Below are positions 26,706 through 33,742 of a DNA stretch of 64,000 nucleotides, in pieces. The first letter of the stretch is position 1. Each line of letters starts with the position of its first letter. This DNA is from Clostridium paraputrificum (GTDB lineage Bacteria; Bacillota; Clostridia; Clostridiales; Clostridiaceae). The stretch lies in contig NZ_UAWH01000018.1 of NCBI RefSeq assembly GCF_900447045.1, positions 62,001-126,000 on the forward strand. The letters are read 5' to 3'. The translations under genes were made by a program, and so were the position numbers. The notes below the pieces were generated by a model. It searched no databases and was not told where the DNA came from. It saw only the letters and a program-made list of their open reading frames with translations.

Positions 26706-27143
26706 ATGGCAATAAAACATGGATTATGTAAAAAGACAAAGTTATATGGTATATGGGTTATGATGAAACAACGTTGCTATAATCCTAACAATAAAGATTA
26801 TTATAATTATGGAGCTAGAGGAGTAAAGGTGTGCGATGTATGGAGAAATAATTATTTAGAGTTTCATAATTGGGCATATGCTAATGGATATAGTCAAGGG
26901 TTAAGTATAGATAGAATAGATTCAAATGGTGACTATGAACCTTCAAATTGTAGGTGGGCAACAGATTATCAACAAGCCAATAATAAAAGAAATACTATTC
27001 ATATATTATTCCGTGGAAAAGATATGACATTGTCAGAATTAAGTGAGTTAACAGGAATTTCAAGAAGTACAATTGAAATGAGATATGGAAGAGGAGATAG
27101 AGGAGATAGATTAGGTAGACCATTAAGAAAAAGAATATCTTGA
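26706..27143 (+). CDS. HNH homing endonuclease, AP2-like family
   Basis: 145 residues with AAAGGAGG upstream. The pattern is that of free-standing phage HNH enzymes: KQRCYNPNNKDYYNYGARGV, VCDVWRNN, then LSIDRIDSNGDYEPSNCRW with the His/Asn-type metal site, and a C-terminal helix-turn-helix (LSELSELTGISRSTIEMRYG). It follows a terminator and lies at the prophage end; it may have displaced lysis genes. Confidence 0.85.
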   Translation: MAIKHGLCKKTKLYGIWVMMKQRCYNPNNKDYYNYGARGVKVCDVWRNNYLEFHNWAYANGYSQGLSIDRIDSNGDYEPSNCRWATDYQQANNKRNTIHILFRGKDMTLSELSELTGISRSTIEMRYGRGDRGDRLGRPLRKRIS

Positions 27144-27217
27144 TAATTAGTAAATATAGTTATATAATAATAGCAATAAATATTATGTAATGACACCAAC
27201 TAATTATCAGGTTTTTT
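27141..27217 (+). terminator. long-loop terminator of the HNH gene
   Basis: TGATAATTAG (27141-27150, containing the stop codon) pairs with CTAATTATCA (27200-27209), then GG and six T. The loop is about 49 bases. Confidence 0.5.
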
Positions 27218-27644
27218 GTTACATAATTTAAGTATATTTGATAAAAGTTTATTGATATGAAAATGTGGTTAGAAGCTAATGAAATCAGTATGTTTACTAC
27301 AATTAGTCAACAAAATAACCACTTTACCAATTCGGAATTTATAGCAATTATAGCTGATAAATTAAGACTTAAAAATAAGGTATCTTAGGGTTATTTTATT
27401 AGCTTTGGAGCATGTAAGCTTTACAAAGTATAGCCAACAAATATAAAGTTATATCTATAAATATTTATATGATTAATAAAGACATCAACTAATCAGTTGT
27501 TAAAAACTGATTAGTTGATGTCTTTTTTAACTAAAAACTTTAAGAAAATCCTAAGATATTGCTAAGATTAATATAAGTTTCCATAAATTAATAATAAGAA
27601 CTTATTGATAAATTTAAATAGTACTTAATTTGTTGGAGGTTTAT
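27218..27644. other. prophage-chromosome boundary region
   Basis: About 430 bases with no confident gene. A 43-codon frame (27257-27388) lacks a ribosome site and a recognisable product. A perfect 18-bp hairpin (27481-27498 with 27505-27522) followed by TTTTTT is an intrinsic terminator with no gene directly before it, as expected if the prophage integrated just upstream of a gene's end. The attachment site of the first prophage is probably between 27217 and 27480. No tRNA gene is visible. Confidence 0.4.
27481..27529 (+). terminator. orphan 18-bp intrinsic terminator
   Basis: GACATCAACTAATCAGTT (27481-27498) is perfectly complementary to 27505-27522, with a six-base loop and a run of T. It faces + transcription from the boundary region. 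Confidence 0.85.
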
Positions 27645-28505
27645 ATGAAAAAAAATAAATATATGATATTAATTACGCTAGCAATAATAATTATTATGAT
27701 AGCTTATACAGCTATAAAAAGACCTGATATTAAATATGGAATTATGACTTTATTTGATAAAAGAGAAAGTATTACACTAGAAGAACTTGATATTGTAACA
27801 CAGAAGGTAGATATATCAGATATAGAGGAAGGAAAATATAATAATATAAAATATACCAACAATATGTGGCTTGTAAATAATGATAATAAGCTAGATTATA
27901 ACGATAATTTGAATTTGGTAGAATTTAGAGATACAGATCTTTTTGTAAATAGAGAGGTGGTAGAGCCATTAGAATCCTTACTTAAGGATTCAAAAGAGTA
28001 TACTGAGGACAAGCTTTTAATTATGTCTACTTATAGAGATAAGAGAGAACAAGAAGATTTATATAAGGAGGATAGTTCTCTTGCTGCAAAGGTTGGATAT
28101 AGTGAGCATGAGATTGGACTGGCTTTAGATTTATATGTACATACACTAGCACAAAAGAACTTTATAAAATCACAAGTAGGTAAGTGGGTTAATAGTAATG
28201 CTTACAAATATGGTTTTATAATAAGGTATCCTTTTTTAGGAAAGAGCAAGACAGGTTTTAATTATGAACCTTGGCATATAAGGTATGTTGGATTACCTCA
28301 TTCTAATATTATTTATAATAATAGACTAACTCTAGAAGAATATTACCATCTTTATGAAAAAGATAAGTTCTATAAATATGGTGAATATATAATTTCATAT
28401 CAATCTTCTCATAATAATTCTTTAGATATTCCAAAAGAGTACAAAACCATAGAGATATCTAAGGATAATAGAGGGGGATACATAATAACTTCAAAAATAA
28501 AATAA
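27645..28505 (+). CDS. VanY-type D-alanyl-D-alanine carboxypeptidase (M15B)
   Basis: 286 residues from ATG 27645 (GGAGG upstream; the in-frame codon at 27630 overlaps it). An N-terminal membrane span (about 6-24) anchors an outside zinc peptidase of the M15B family. Metal-site motifs are SEHEIGLALD (S153 E154 H155 ... D162) and PWHIRYVG (H211). Such enzymes trim the terminal D-Ala from peptidoglycan stem peptides. A lone chromosomal gene; no VanS/VanR or VanX partner is nearby, so glycopeptide resistance is not implied. Confidence 0.85.
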   Translation: MKKNKYMILITLAIIIIMIAYTAIKRPDIKYGIMTLFDKRESITLEELDIVTQKVDISDIEEGKYNNIKYTNNMWLVNNDNKLDYNDNLNLVEFRDTDLFVNREVVEPLESLLKDSKEYTEDKLLIMSTYRDKREQEDLYKEDSSLAAKVGYSEHEIGLALDLYVHTLAQKNFIKSQVGKWVNSNAYKYGFIIRYPFLGKSKTGFNYEPWHIRYVGLPHSNIIYNNRLTLEEYYHLYEKDKFYKYGEYIISYQSSHNNSLDIPKEYKTIEISKDNRGGYIITSKIK

Positions 28506-28525
28506 AAATTTAGAAGAAATATATC

Positions 28526-28553
28526 ACATATTATGTGAATTATACATAATATA
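28526..28553 (+). promoter_or_regulatory. sigma-K-like promoter of coat gene
   Basis: AC (28526-28527), a 17-base spacer and CATAATATA (28545-28553) match the late mother-cell consensus AC-N16/17-CATANNNTA. The coat-protein start follows 37 bases later. Confidence 0.65.
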
Positions 28554-28589
28554 AACTATAATTAAATTTTGTTTTTGGAGGATATCAGA

Positions 28590-29093
28590 ATGTATAAAGA
28601 AGATTATGAATATAACAATAAACCTGAAGATAAATGTGAAGAAAAGTGTGAAGTTAAAGTAAAAGAGGGCACTACAAAGTGCTATGATAAAGAATATGAA
28701 GTTTGTGGTAAGAAGGAAACTATCGTTAACAAGCATTATCATAACAACCATTTTACTAGATTCAATGATATTATGGTAACTGATTGTCACTTTGTTAAGA
28801 ATTATGTTGAGGACTGTAATAGAGTTCATCATAAGGTAGAAACAATAGATTTAGGAACTAAGTATTTAGGATGTTCTACTATTGAAGAAAAGAAATGTGA
28901 ATGGAAAGAACCTAAGTGTCATGAACCAAAGTGTGAAGAATACAAGAAAGAATGCAAAAAAGAATGTAAAAAAGAATGTAAAAAATATATCGATGTATCT
29001 GAATGGGAAAAGAAAGATGAAGATTGTGGTCATAACTACTGGTGTGATTGCAAAGAAGAGAAGAACGAAAAAGATTACGACTGTTGGTACTAA
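28590..29093 (+). CDS. CotD-like spore coat protein, Cys-rich
   Basis: 167 residues from ATG 28590 (GGAGG upstream). The His/Asn-rich core NKHYHNNHFTRFNDIMVTDC resembles the CotD inner-coat family. The rest is rich in Cys, Lys and Glu, including four KKEC repeats near residue 115-128 and a C-terminus with CGHNYWCDCKEE. Coat proteins of this kind cross-link through Cys in the spore shell. A sigma-K-like promoter upstream supports expression in the mother cell. Confidence 0.75.
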   Translation: MYKEDYEYNNKPEDKCEEKCEVKVKEGTTKCYDKEYEVCGKKETIVNKHYHNNHFTRFNDIMVTDCHFVKNYVEDCNRVHHKVETIDLGTKYLGCSTIEEKKCEWKEPKCHEPKCEEYKKECKKECKKECKKYIDVSEWEKKDEDCGHNYWCDCKEEKNEKDYDCWY

Positions 29094-29113
29094 ACAGAAG
29101 GATTATTTTGTAG

Positions 29114-29135
29114 AGGAGAATATTTTCTCCTTTTC
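29114..29135 (+). terminator. terminator of coat gene
   Basis: AGGAGAA (29114-29120) pairs with TTCTCCT (29125-29131), four-base loop, TTTTCT run. Confidence 0.65.
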
Positions 29136-29163
29136 TATGAAAATTAAATAACTATAGGTATAT

Positions 29164-29196
29164 GCTCAATTTAATTCTTTGAATTAATTTGAGCTT
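29164..29196 (+). other. hairpin before the second coat-like gene
   Basis: GCTCAATTTAATTC (29164-29177) pairs with 29181-29194 with one mismatch and a three-base loop. Only TTAATTTA follows, so it may be a weak terminator or an attenuator-like leader of the next gene. Confidence 0.4.
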
Positions 29197-29221
29197 AATT
29201 TATATAAGGAAGGAAATTTCT

Positions 29222-29467
29222 ATGAATTATGAAGAATTGAAGAAAGAGGATGAAAAAGAGGATTTCTATATAGATATTCAAGGAGAAAAGAAGAATATAA
29301 GGGTTAATCATTACCACAATAGATACTATATAAACAATAATGATATTTTTATTACTGATTATGTAGATGCATGTGGGAAAATAAAGTATAGAGATATCAA
29401 GGTGAAAAAGAATGGCTGCACGCTTTATAAAGAAGAGTATATAGTAAGCAAAATAGAAGTTGAATAA
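29222..29467 (+). CDS. small CotD-like coat protein
   Basis: 81 residues from ATG 29222 with AAGGAAGG upstream; the in-frame start at 29189 lies in the hairpin. It shares the core of the previous protein (NHYHNRYYINNNDIFITDYVD against HYHNNHFTRFNDIMVTDC) but has only two Cys. It is probably a coat paralogue. Its stop codon lies in the first copy of a 21-bp direct repeat that brackets the following minus-strand operon. Confidence 0.65.
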   Translation: MNYEELKKEDEKEDFYIDIQGEKKNIRVNHYHNRYYINNNDIFITDYVDACGKIKYRDIKVKKNGCTLYKEEYIVSKIEVE

Positions 29468-29478
29468 GAATTTAAGAA

Positions 29479-29512
29479 AAGAGGCTTAGAATAAAATCTA
29501 AGTCTCTTAATT
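29479..29512. terminator. bidirectional terminator between convergent genes
   Basis: AAGAG (29479-29483) and CTTAGA (29485-29490) pair with TCTAAG (29497-29502) and CTCTT (29504-29508). It lies between the + strand coat gene and the minus-strand operon. Confidence 0.65.
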
Positions 29513-29540
29513 TTCTAAATTATTTAGCTTTAGTTTTTTA

Positions 29541-30227
29541 TTAAACTGGTACAAAAGAAACAGAAATAATATCTGTTGTGCTTGGTTCGTAATAAATTAT
29601 ATTATCAGATGAATCAAAGAAGGAAATGGTGTAGTTACAAGTTTCTAAAGAATCATAAATATTATCACTATCAGCTATATCAAAAACTATTTTAGTTACT
29701 ACTAATCCATTAACGGTAATAGGATCATTTGTAGTTGTTGTAATAGTACTTATGGAATCACCTTGTTTAGTTATTATGTCAAGTTTGAAGTTATATTGAT
29801 TATCTTTTGTACTATAGGCCTTTGGAGCTATTGTAGTTTCTGTAACTGAAGCAACTGGAGAAGTATCTGAAAAGCCTGTATCTAATGATGCAGTATTTTT
29901 GATTTTAGAGAAAGGTGAATTGGTTGGAATCACTGTTCCTGGTGAAAGAATTAGTATATCTCCAATAGATGCCTGGTTAGAACTATTGGTAAAGGTAATA
30001 GTAATTTCACCATTAGCAGGTGTAGAGCCTTGTGTTACTTGTGTAATTACTAGGTCTGTTAAAGTTAATCCATTATACCCTTTCAATGAGAACCAATCTT
30101 TTGAATTGGTTTCAGATGAGATGCTTTGGGTATCAATAGGAGTTGTTCCTAAATCGTTTAGAAGAACAGCACTTAAAGTAGAGTCATTGTTAGAAACAAT
30201 ATTTGCAGAGTTTATTTTTAATAACAT
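29541..30227 (-). CDS. hypothetical Ser/Thr-rich beta protein
   Basis: 228 residues. I use the third in-frame ATG (30227) because GGAGATGAAAT lies directly before it; the frame is open to 30242. The product is rich in Thr, Ser, Asn and Ile with alternating hydrophobic residues, as in extended beta-sheet surface proteins, and has no signal peptide or membrane span. Last gene of a four-gene operon; family not recognised. Confidence 0.6.
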   Translation of the reverse strand: MLLKINSANIVSNNDSTLSAVLLNDLGTTPIDTQSISSETNSKDWFSLKGYNGLTLTDLVITQVTQGSTPANGEITITFTNSSNQASIGDILILSPGTVIPTNSPFSKIKNTASLDTGFSDTSPVASVTETTIAPKAYSTKDNQYNFKLDIITKQGDSISTITTTTNDPITVNGLVVTKIVFDIADSDNIYDSLETCNYTISFFDSSDNIIYYEPSTTDIISVSFVPV

Positions 30228-30290
30228 ATATTTCATCTCCATTATAAAATTTACCTAATAATAGGTTATGTTAATCTTGGAGAATTGTGA

Positions 30291-31079
30291 TTAATAATTA
30301 TTTATGAAATATTCTTTATCATTTAATATTACTGAAAGCCTAGTGTTCCCAATATCTATGTCTGATAGTGATAGATTTCCTTTTCCATCTACACAGTTAA
30401 CCATAAAGTAAGTCCCATTAATTTTAAGGTTGGGTACTAGAGTTTTTAAGTGATTTATAGTTTCTATATCACCAGATATTCCTGATAGGGAAGAGTTACT
30501 TAAATTATTATATGAGTTAATTCTAGTGTAGGGGATAATTGAAAGTTTTATATTGCTACTGTTCTTAAAATCTATTGTGTCTAAGTCTATATTTACTTTA
30601 AGTGATCCAGTAAAAGGAGCCCTAAGATCAATTGGTATTAAATTTGAACTAGTATAATCTTTAGTTACTATTTTCTCTACTATAAATTTATTCTCACTTT
30701 CTTCTCTTGATATACAGGAGTAAATAATCTTATGACTAGAAGAGGATATATATAGCATTGAAGTAATATTTGAGTGGCAATTTATATAAATATCATCTTT
30801 TAAATCCTTTAATAAACCATAAATATGAATTTCTGATTTTAGAGTATTTTCATTTAAAAGGTTGATGGAACCAGTTAATAAAGAGAAATCACTGTCTAAA
30901 ACAATAAAAGAACTTTTGTTTATATTTAGGTTTCCATAGAAGGTTCCAGTTAATATTGTCATTGAGTTAGAGATATTTATATTTTCAATTTTAGAATTTA
31001 TATTTTCAATTTTAATTTGATTTAATGATAAACTATCTAGTTTTGATAAGGTGGAATTTTTAAAGGTTATACTTTTCAT
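30291..31079 (-). CDS. hypothetical Asn/Ser-rich protein
   Basis: 262 residues from ATG 31079 (AAGGTG upstream). The first half has short repeats of the type I-x-N-I-N-x-x-I, suggesting stacked beta strands or a beta-helix. No signal peptide. It overlaps the end of the upstream gene, so the two are coupled. Function unknown. Confidence 0.6.
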   Translation of the reverse strand: MKSITFKNSTLSKLDSLSLNQIKIENINSKIENINISNSMTILTGTFYGNLNINKSSFIVLDSDFSLLTGSINLLNENTLKSEIHIYGLLKDLKDDIYINCHSNITSMLYISSSSHKIIYSCISREESENKFIVEKIVTKDYTSSNLIPIDLRAPFTGSLKVNIDLDTIDFKNSSNIKLSIIPYTRINSYNNLSNSSLSGISGDIETINHLKTLVPNLKINGTYFMVNCVDGKGNLSLSDIDIGNTRLSVILNDKEYFINNY

Positions 31080-31080
31080 T

Positions 31081-31617
31081 TTATTCACCTTCTTTATTTG
31101 ATATTTTTATTAAGTATTTACCATTAGGAACTGGTTTTGAAAATTTATCAAATAGAAATATAGAACTATCCTGCTGAAAAAAATAGGATATGTCTTCGTT
31201 TATTTCATTGCAGAAGCTAATGTATATTTCATTTGGAATGAAATTAAAATTGTTAATAGTAATCTTGTCTACTTTAAAGTTGCTGCTATATAAATCTTTA
31301 TTTAAATATGCCTTTGATAATAAGAAGGAGAGTTCTTTAGTATTAGCTATATTTTTTAAATGGTAAATATATATTAAGTTTGAAAAGTATAGTGAGCTTT
31401 TTATAAATATTGAGAATATAGAGAACTTATCTTGAAACAAAGGTGAGGTTAGATAAATTTCATTGTTAGTTTGTGATAAGGTTAAAGCTTGTTTTGAAAT
31501 TTCACTTTTATCTTTGTATAAGTAAATATCATTTAAGGATATATCTATATTCTTAGATAGTTTAAAGGATAGGGTGTCCTTATTTAACATGGGGGGTTCA
31601 ATTGATATATAATCCAT
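31081..31617 (-). CDS. hypothetical protein, 178 aa
   Basis: GAGGAG lies upstream of ATG 31617. It is a beta-rich protein of Ser, Leu, Lys and Asn with a short C-terminal Ig-like strand pattern (KPVPNGKYLIKISNKEG). The style resembles the two larger operon proteins, which suggests they form one complex. No family recognised. Confidence 0.6.
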   Translation of the reverse strand: MDYISIEPPMLNKDTLSFKLSKNIDISLNDIYLYKDKSEISKQALTLSQTNNEIYLTSPLFQDKFSIFSIFIKSSLYFSNLIYIYHLKNIANTKELSFLLSKAYLNKDLYSSNFKVDKITINNFNFIPNEIYISFCNEINEDISYFFQQDSSIFLFDKFSKPVPNGKYLIKISNKEGE

Positions 31618-31634
31618 TTTTTTATTACTCCTCT

Positions 31635-33299
31635 TTAGTATATTTTTTGATAATCAATAGTTGATGACTCAATAACTAAGTTATATTCATCTGGTAAGTT
31701 AACATAGATATTTGAAGCTTTAATATTTGTAAAAGTAATAGTAACATCATCATAAATATTTTTGGAATCATCATGAACTATATATAAGTCATTTAAGAAT
31801 GTAGTTTTCTCATTAAGATTGCCATAGTTTCTTAAGGTCTTACTTCTATCTACTATTAGGGTTACAGGATTGGCTATTGTTTTACCTAGTATGCTCCATT
31901 CATTACCTTCATCCAAAGGATAGATAGTTAAAGTTGGAGGAGGGGAAAATGTTACTGAAGCTTCATAGGATATTAAAATATAAGTGCCATCTACACTTTG
32001 TAGGTTTTGGTTAGGTGAAAAGGAAATATAATTTGTTTTATTTATATTAGTAGAGTAAAAATCATCTTCAATTAAATCTATGGCTATATTTAAAATATCT
32101 TCATTTATGGTACATTCAGCTATATATTCTTTATTATCATAACTATAAAAGTCACTTCCATATAAATTTAATGTCCCTATACCTTCAATATTTAGTGAAA
32201 TCTTATCTTTACTTGAAGATAAGATACCTTTAGATAAGGTTGCAAAGTTCTTAAATAGAGTTTTATTGAATTCTAAATTAAGTTTTAAAATTGAAGAGGA
32301 AATGTCTTTCTCTATGGTTCCACATAATGCTATAAAAGTATCAGCAGCTTTTCCCACTGGGTCATATACCTTAAAACCACGAAAATCTAAGGTGTATATG
32401 AAGGTATTATTTGAACTTTTAACAAGTAATTCATCATAGTTATAATTAAAGGAATTAATATTATATAGGGTTAGAAAAATTCCTTCAGATTTATAGGAAG
32501 AATGACCATAGGATGGAGCAATAACTCCATTAATATACACATCAAAATCACTTGAATCATATCTAAGAATAGGGGAGTTAAAATCTACTCTTAGCTTTAA
32601 AATATTATATAAGTATGAAGTTATACTTACATTTTTAATAGTTGTAGGAATTGAATTATAAACTTTATTGCTTTCATTTCCTTTAATCCTATCACCAAGA
32701 ACATCAGTAGATAAAGGAGAAGCTATTGAATATAGTGTTATTTCATCCTCAGGAGTACTTATTATTTCTTCATTAAATAAAAATTCATATTCATCTACAG
32801 ATTTTTTTATAATTGAATTAGGTACAAACTTTCCAAGTGGTGTAATAACAAAGAAGTCATCCTTAAATAGTTCATAATAAGGGATACTATTTTTATTTAT
32901 TAAGGAAACTGAATTGTTTTTATAGGAATAAAAATTACATTTTGTAATAGATAAATAAAAATCTTTTTTTTCAATAGGTATAGTAGTACAAATGTCTTGG
33001 GTATATCCAGATGCGCTATTTATAAATTTAACATTATTTGTATCTATATATCCACACTTCAATAAAGCATTTTCAAAGAAATAAGAATCATTTATTCTAA
33101 AAGTAGCATAATTGGAGTTATAGGAATAAACATTGCTATAAAATTTAGTTAATTTTATTTTTAGTGAATCTTTTATTATAAGATAATTGTTTGAATTTAA
33201 TATACTATAATCCCCTGAAAGAGTCATATTTTGATTAAATAAAATAAATATATAGTTTTTATTGTAAAAGCAATTTTTTATAAAATTACACTCTTTCAT
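31635..33299 (-). CDS. hypothetical large beta-rich protein, 554 aa
   Basis: TTGGAGGAAAGGCT precedes ATG 33299. Several segments read like bacterial Ig-like domains (PLSTDVLGDRIKGNESNKV, LKLRVDFNSPILRYDSSDF), and the tail (DDVTITFTNIKASNIYVNLP) is beta-stranded. There is no signal peptide or anchor, so if it reaches a surface, the spore is the likely one (assembly from the mother cell needs no export). First gene of the operon. Function unknown. Confidence 0.6.
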   Translation of the reverse strand: MKECNFIKNCFYNKNYIFILFNQNMTLSGDYSILNSNNYLIIKDSLKIKLTKFYSNVYSYNSNYATFRINDSYFFENALLKCGYIDTNNVKFINSASGYTQDICTTIPIEKKDFYLSITKCNFYSYKNNSVSLINKNSIPYYELFKDDFFVITPLGKFVPNSIIKKSVDEYEFLFNEEIISTPEDEITLYSIASPLSTDVLGDRIKGNESNKVYNSIPTTIKNVSITSYLYNILKLRVDFNSPILRYDSSDFDVYINGVIAPSYGHSSYKSEGIFLTLYNINSFNYNYDELLVKSSNNTFIYTLDFRGFKVYDPVGKAADTFIALCGTIEKDISSSILKLNLEFNKTLFKNFATLSKGILSSSKDKISLNIEGIGTLNLYGSDFYSYDNKEYIAECTINEDILNIAIDLIEDDFYSTNINKTNYISFSPNQNLQSVDGTYILISYEASVTFSPPPTLTIYPLDEGNEWSILGKTIANPVTLIVDRSKTLRNYGNLNEKTTFLNDLYIVHDDSKNIYDDVTITFTNIKASNIYVNLPDEYNLVIESSTIDYQKIY

Positions 33300-33540
33300 A
33301 GCCTTTCCTCCAATTAATATTTACTACTAATATATTATTAATAATAATAAGATTATGTTAATGGAAACTGAATAAGAATTTAAGAAAAGTGTCCTAAAAG
33401 AAAAATTAAGCCTTTTTTGTAAATTTCTTATATTTTGGTATAAGAATAGTAAATACTTCCTAAATAATAAGAAGTATTTGTTAATAAAAATTAAAAAACT
33501 ATTTCTAATTGAAGAAAATTATAGTAGAATATACGTGAAA
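33300..33540 (-). other. intergenic region between divergent units
   Basis: Very AT-rich, no gene. It must contain the promoter of the minus-strand operon and, at its right end, that of the riboswitch transcript. It includes the second copy of the 21-bp repeat (33369-33389). I see no convincing sigma-K element for the minus operon. Confidence 0.5.
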
Positions 33541-33544
33541 ACTA

Positions 33545-33625
33545 TATATATTGGCAAATTTAGAGAAATCTAAAGACGCAAAGCTAAAGGAGCTAAGGTT
33601 TAAAACTATGCTAGCCAGTTGCTAA
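33545..33625 (+). ncRNA. c-di-GMP-I riboswitch aptamer (GEMM-I)
   Basis: The class-I pattern is clear. P1 is TTGGC (33551-33555) with GCCAG (33614-33618). The GCAAA joint is followed by a TTTAGA-GAAA-TCTAAA hairpin with the typical GNRA tetraloop. The conserved GACGCAAAGCTA and the second hairpin (CTAAAGGAGCTAAGG) with its tetraloop-receptor region come next. The aptamer binds the second messenger c-di-GMP. It lies directly before the M60 peptidase gene. Confidence 0.9.
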
Positions 33626-33714
33626 AGAATTATATTCTTTAATTTCATAATAATTAGTATTTGAAAAAATATGAAATTCTATGGCAACTATCCTTTAGTG
33701 GATAGTTTTTTTAT
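33617..33714 (+). terminator. riboswitch expression platform: terminator and antiterminator
   Basis: Terminator: AACTATCC (33686-33693) pairs with GGATAGTT (33700-33707), then seven T. Alternative pairing: AGTTGC (33617-33622) with GCAACT (33684-33689), supported by AATTTCAT (33641-33648) with ATGAAATT (33671-33678). The alternative pairing uses the 3' arm of P1, so ligand binding should favour termination (OFF switch). Confidence 0.8.
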
Positions 33715-33742
33715 TTTATATATACGATTGGAGGAAAATTTG

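Larger units (their letters stand above)
29461..33389. repeat. 21-bp perfect direct repeat bracketing a 3.9-kb operon
   Basis: TGAATAAGAATTTAAGAAAA plus G occurs at 29461-29481 and again at 33369-33389, in the same orientation. The four minus-strand genes lie exactly between the copies. The first copy includes the stop codon of the coat-like gene. Confidence 0.85.

Noticed and set aside
27257..27388. 43-codon frame in the prophage boundary
   Set aside because: No ribosome site or recognised product; could be a gene remnant but cannot be supported.
27645..28505. VanY-like gene as a phage endolysin
   Set aside because: It has a membrane anchor, no cell-wall-binding domain, and lies beyond the boundary with its own ribosome site; more likely chromosomal.
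28882..29151. 89-codon Lys-rich frame in the CotD-like gene
   Set aside because: Frame shift of the repeated KKEC codons, fully inside the real coat gene.
29899..30258. 119-codon plus-strand frame opposite the Ser/Thr-rich gene
   Set aside because: Mirror of the Thr-rich coding strand; no ribosome site or similarity.
33671..33742. N-terminal extension of the M60 protease
   Set aside because: Overlaps the riboswitch terminator; a signal peptide begins at the GTG at 33743.
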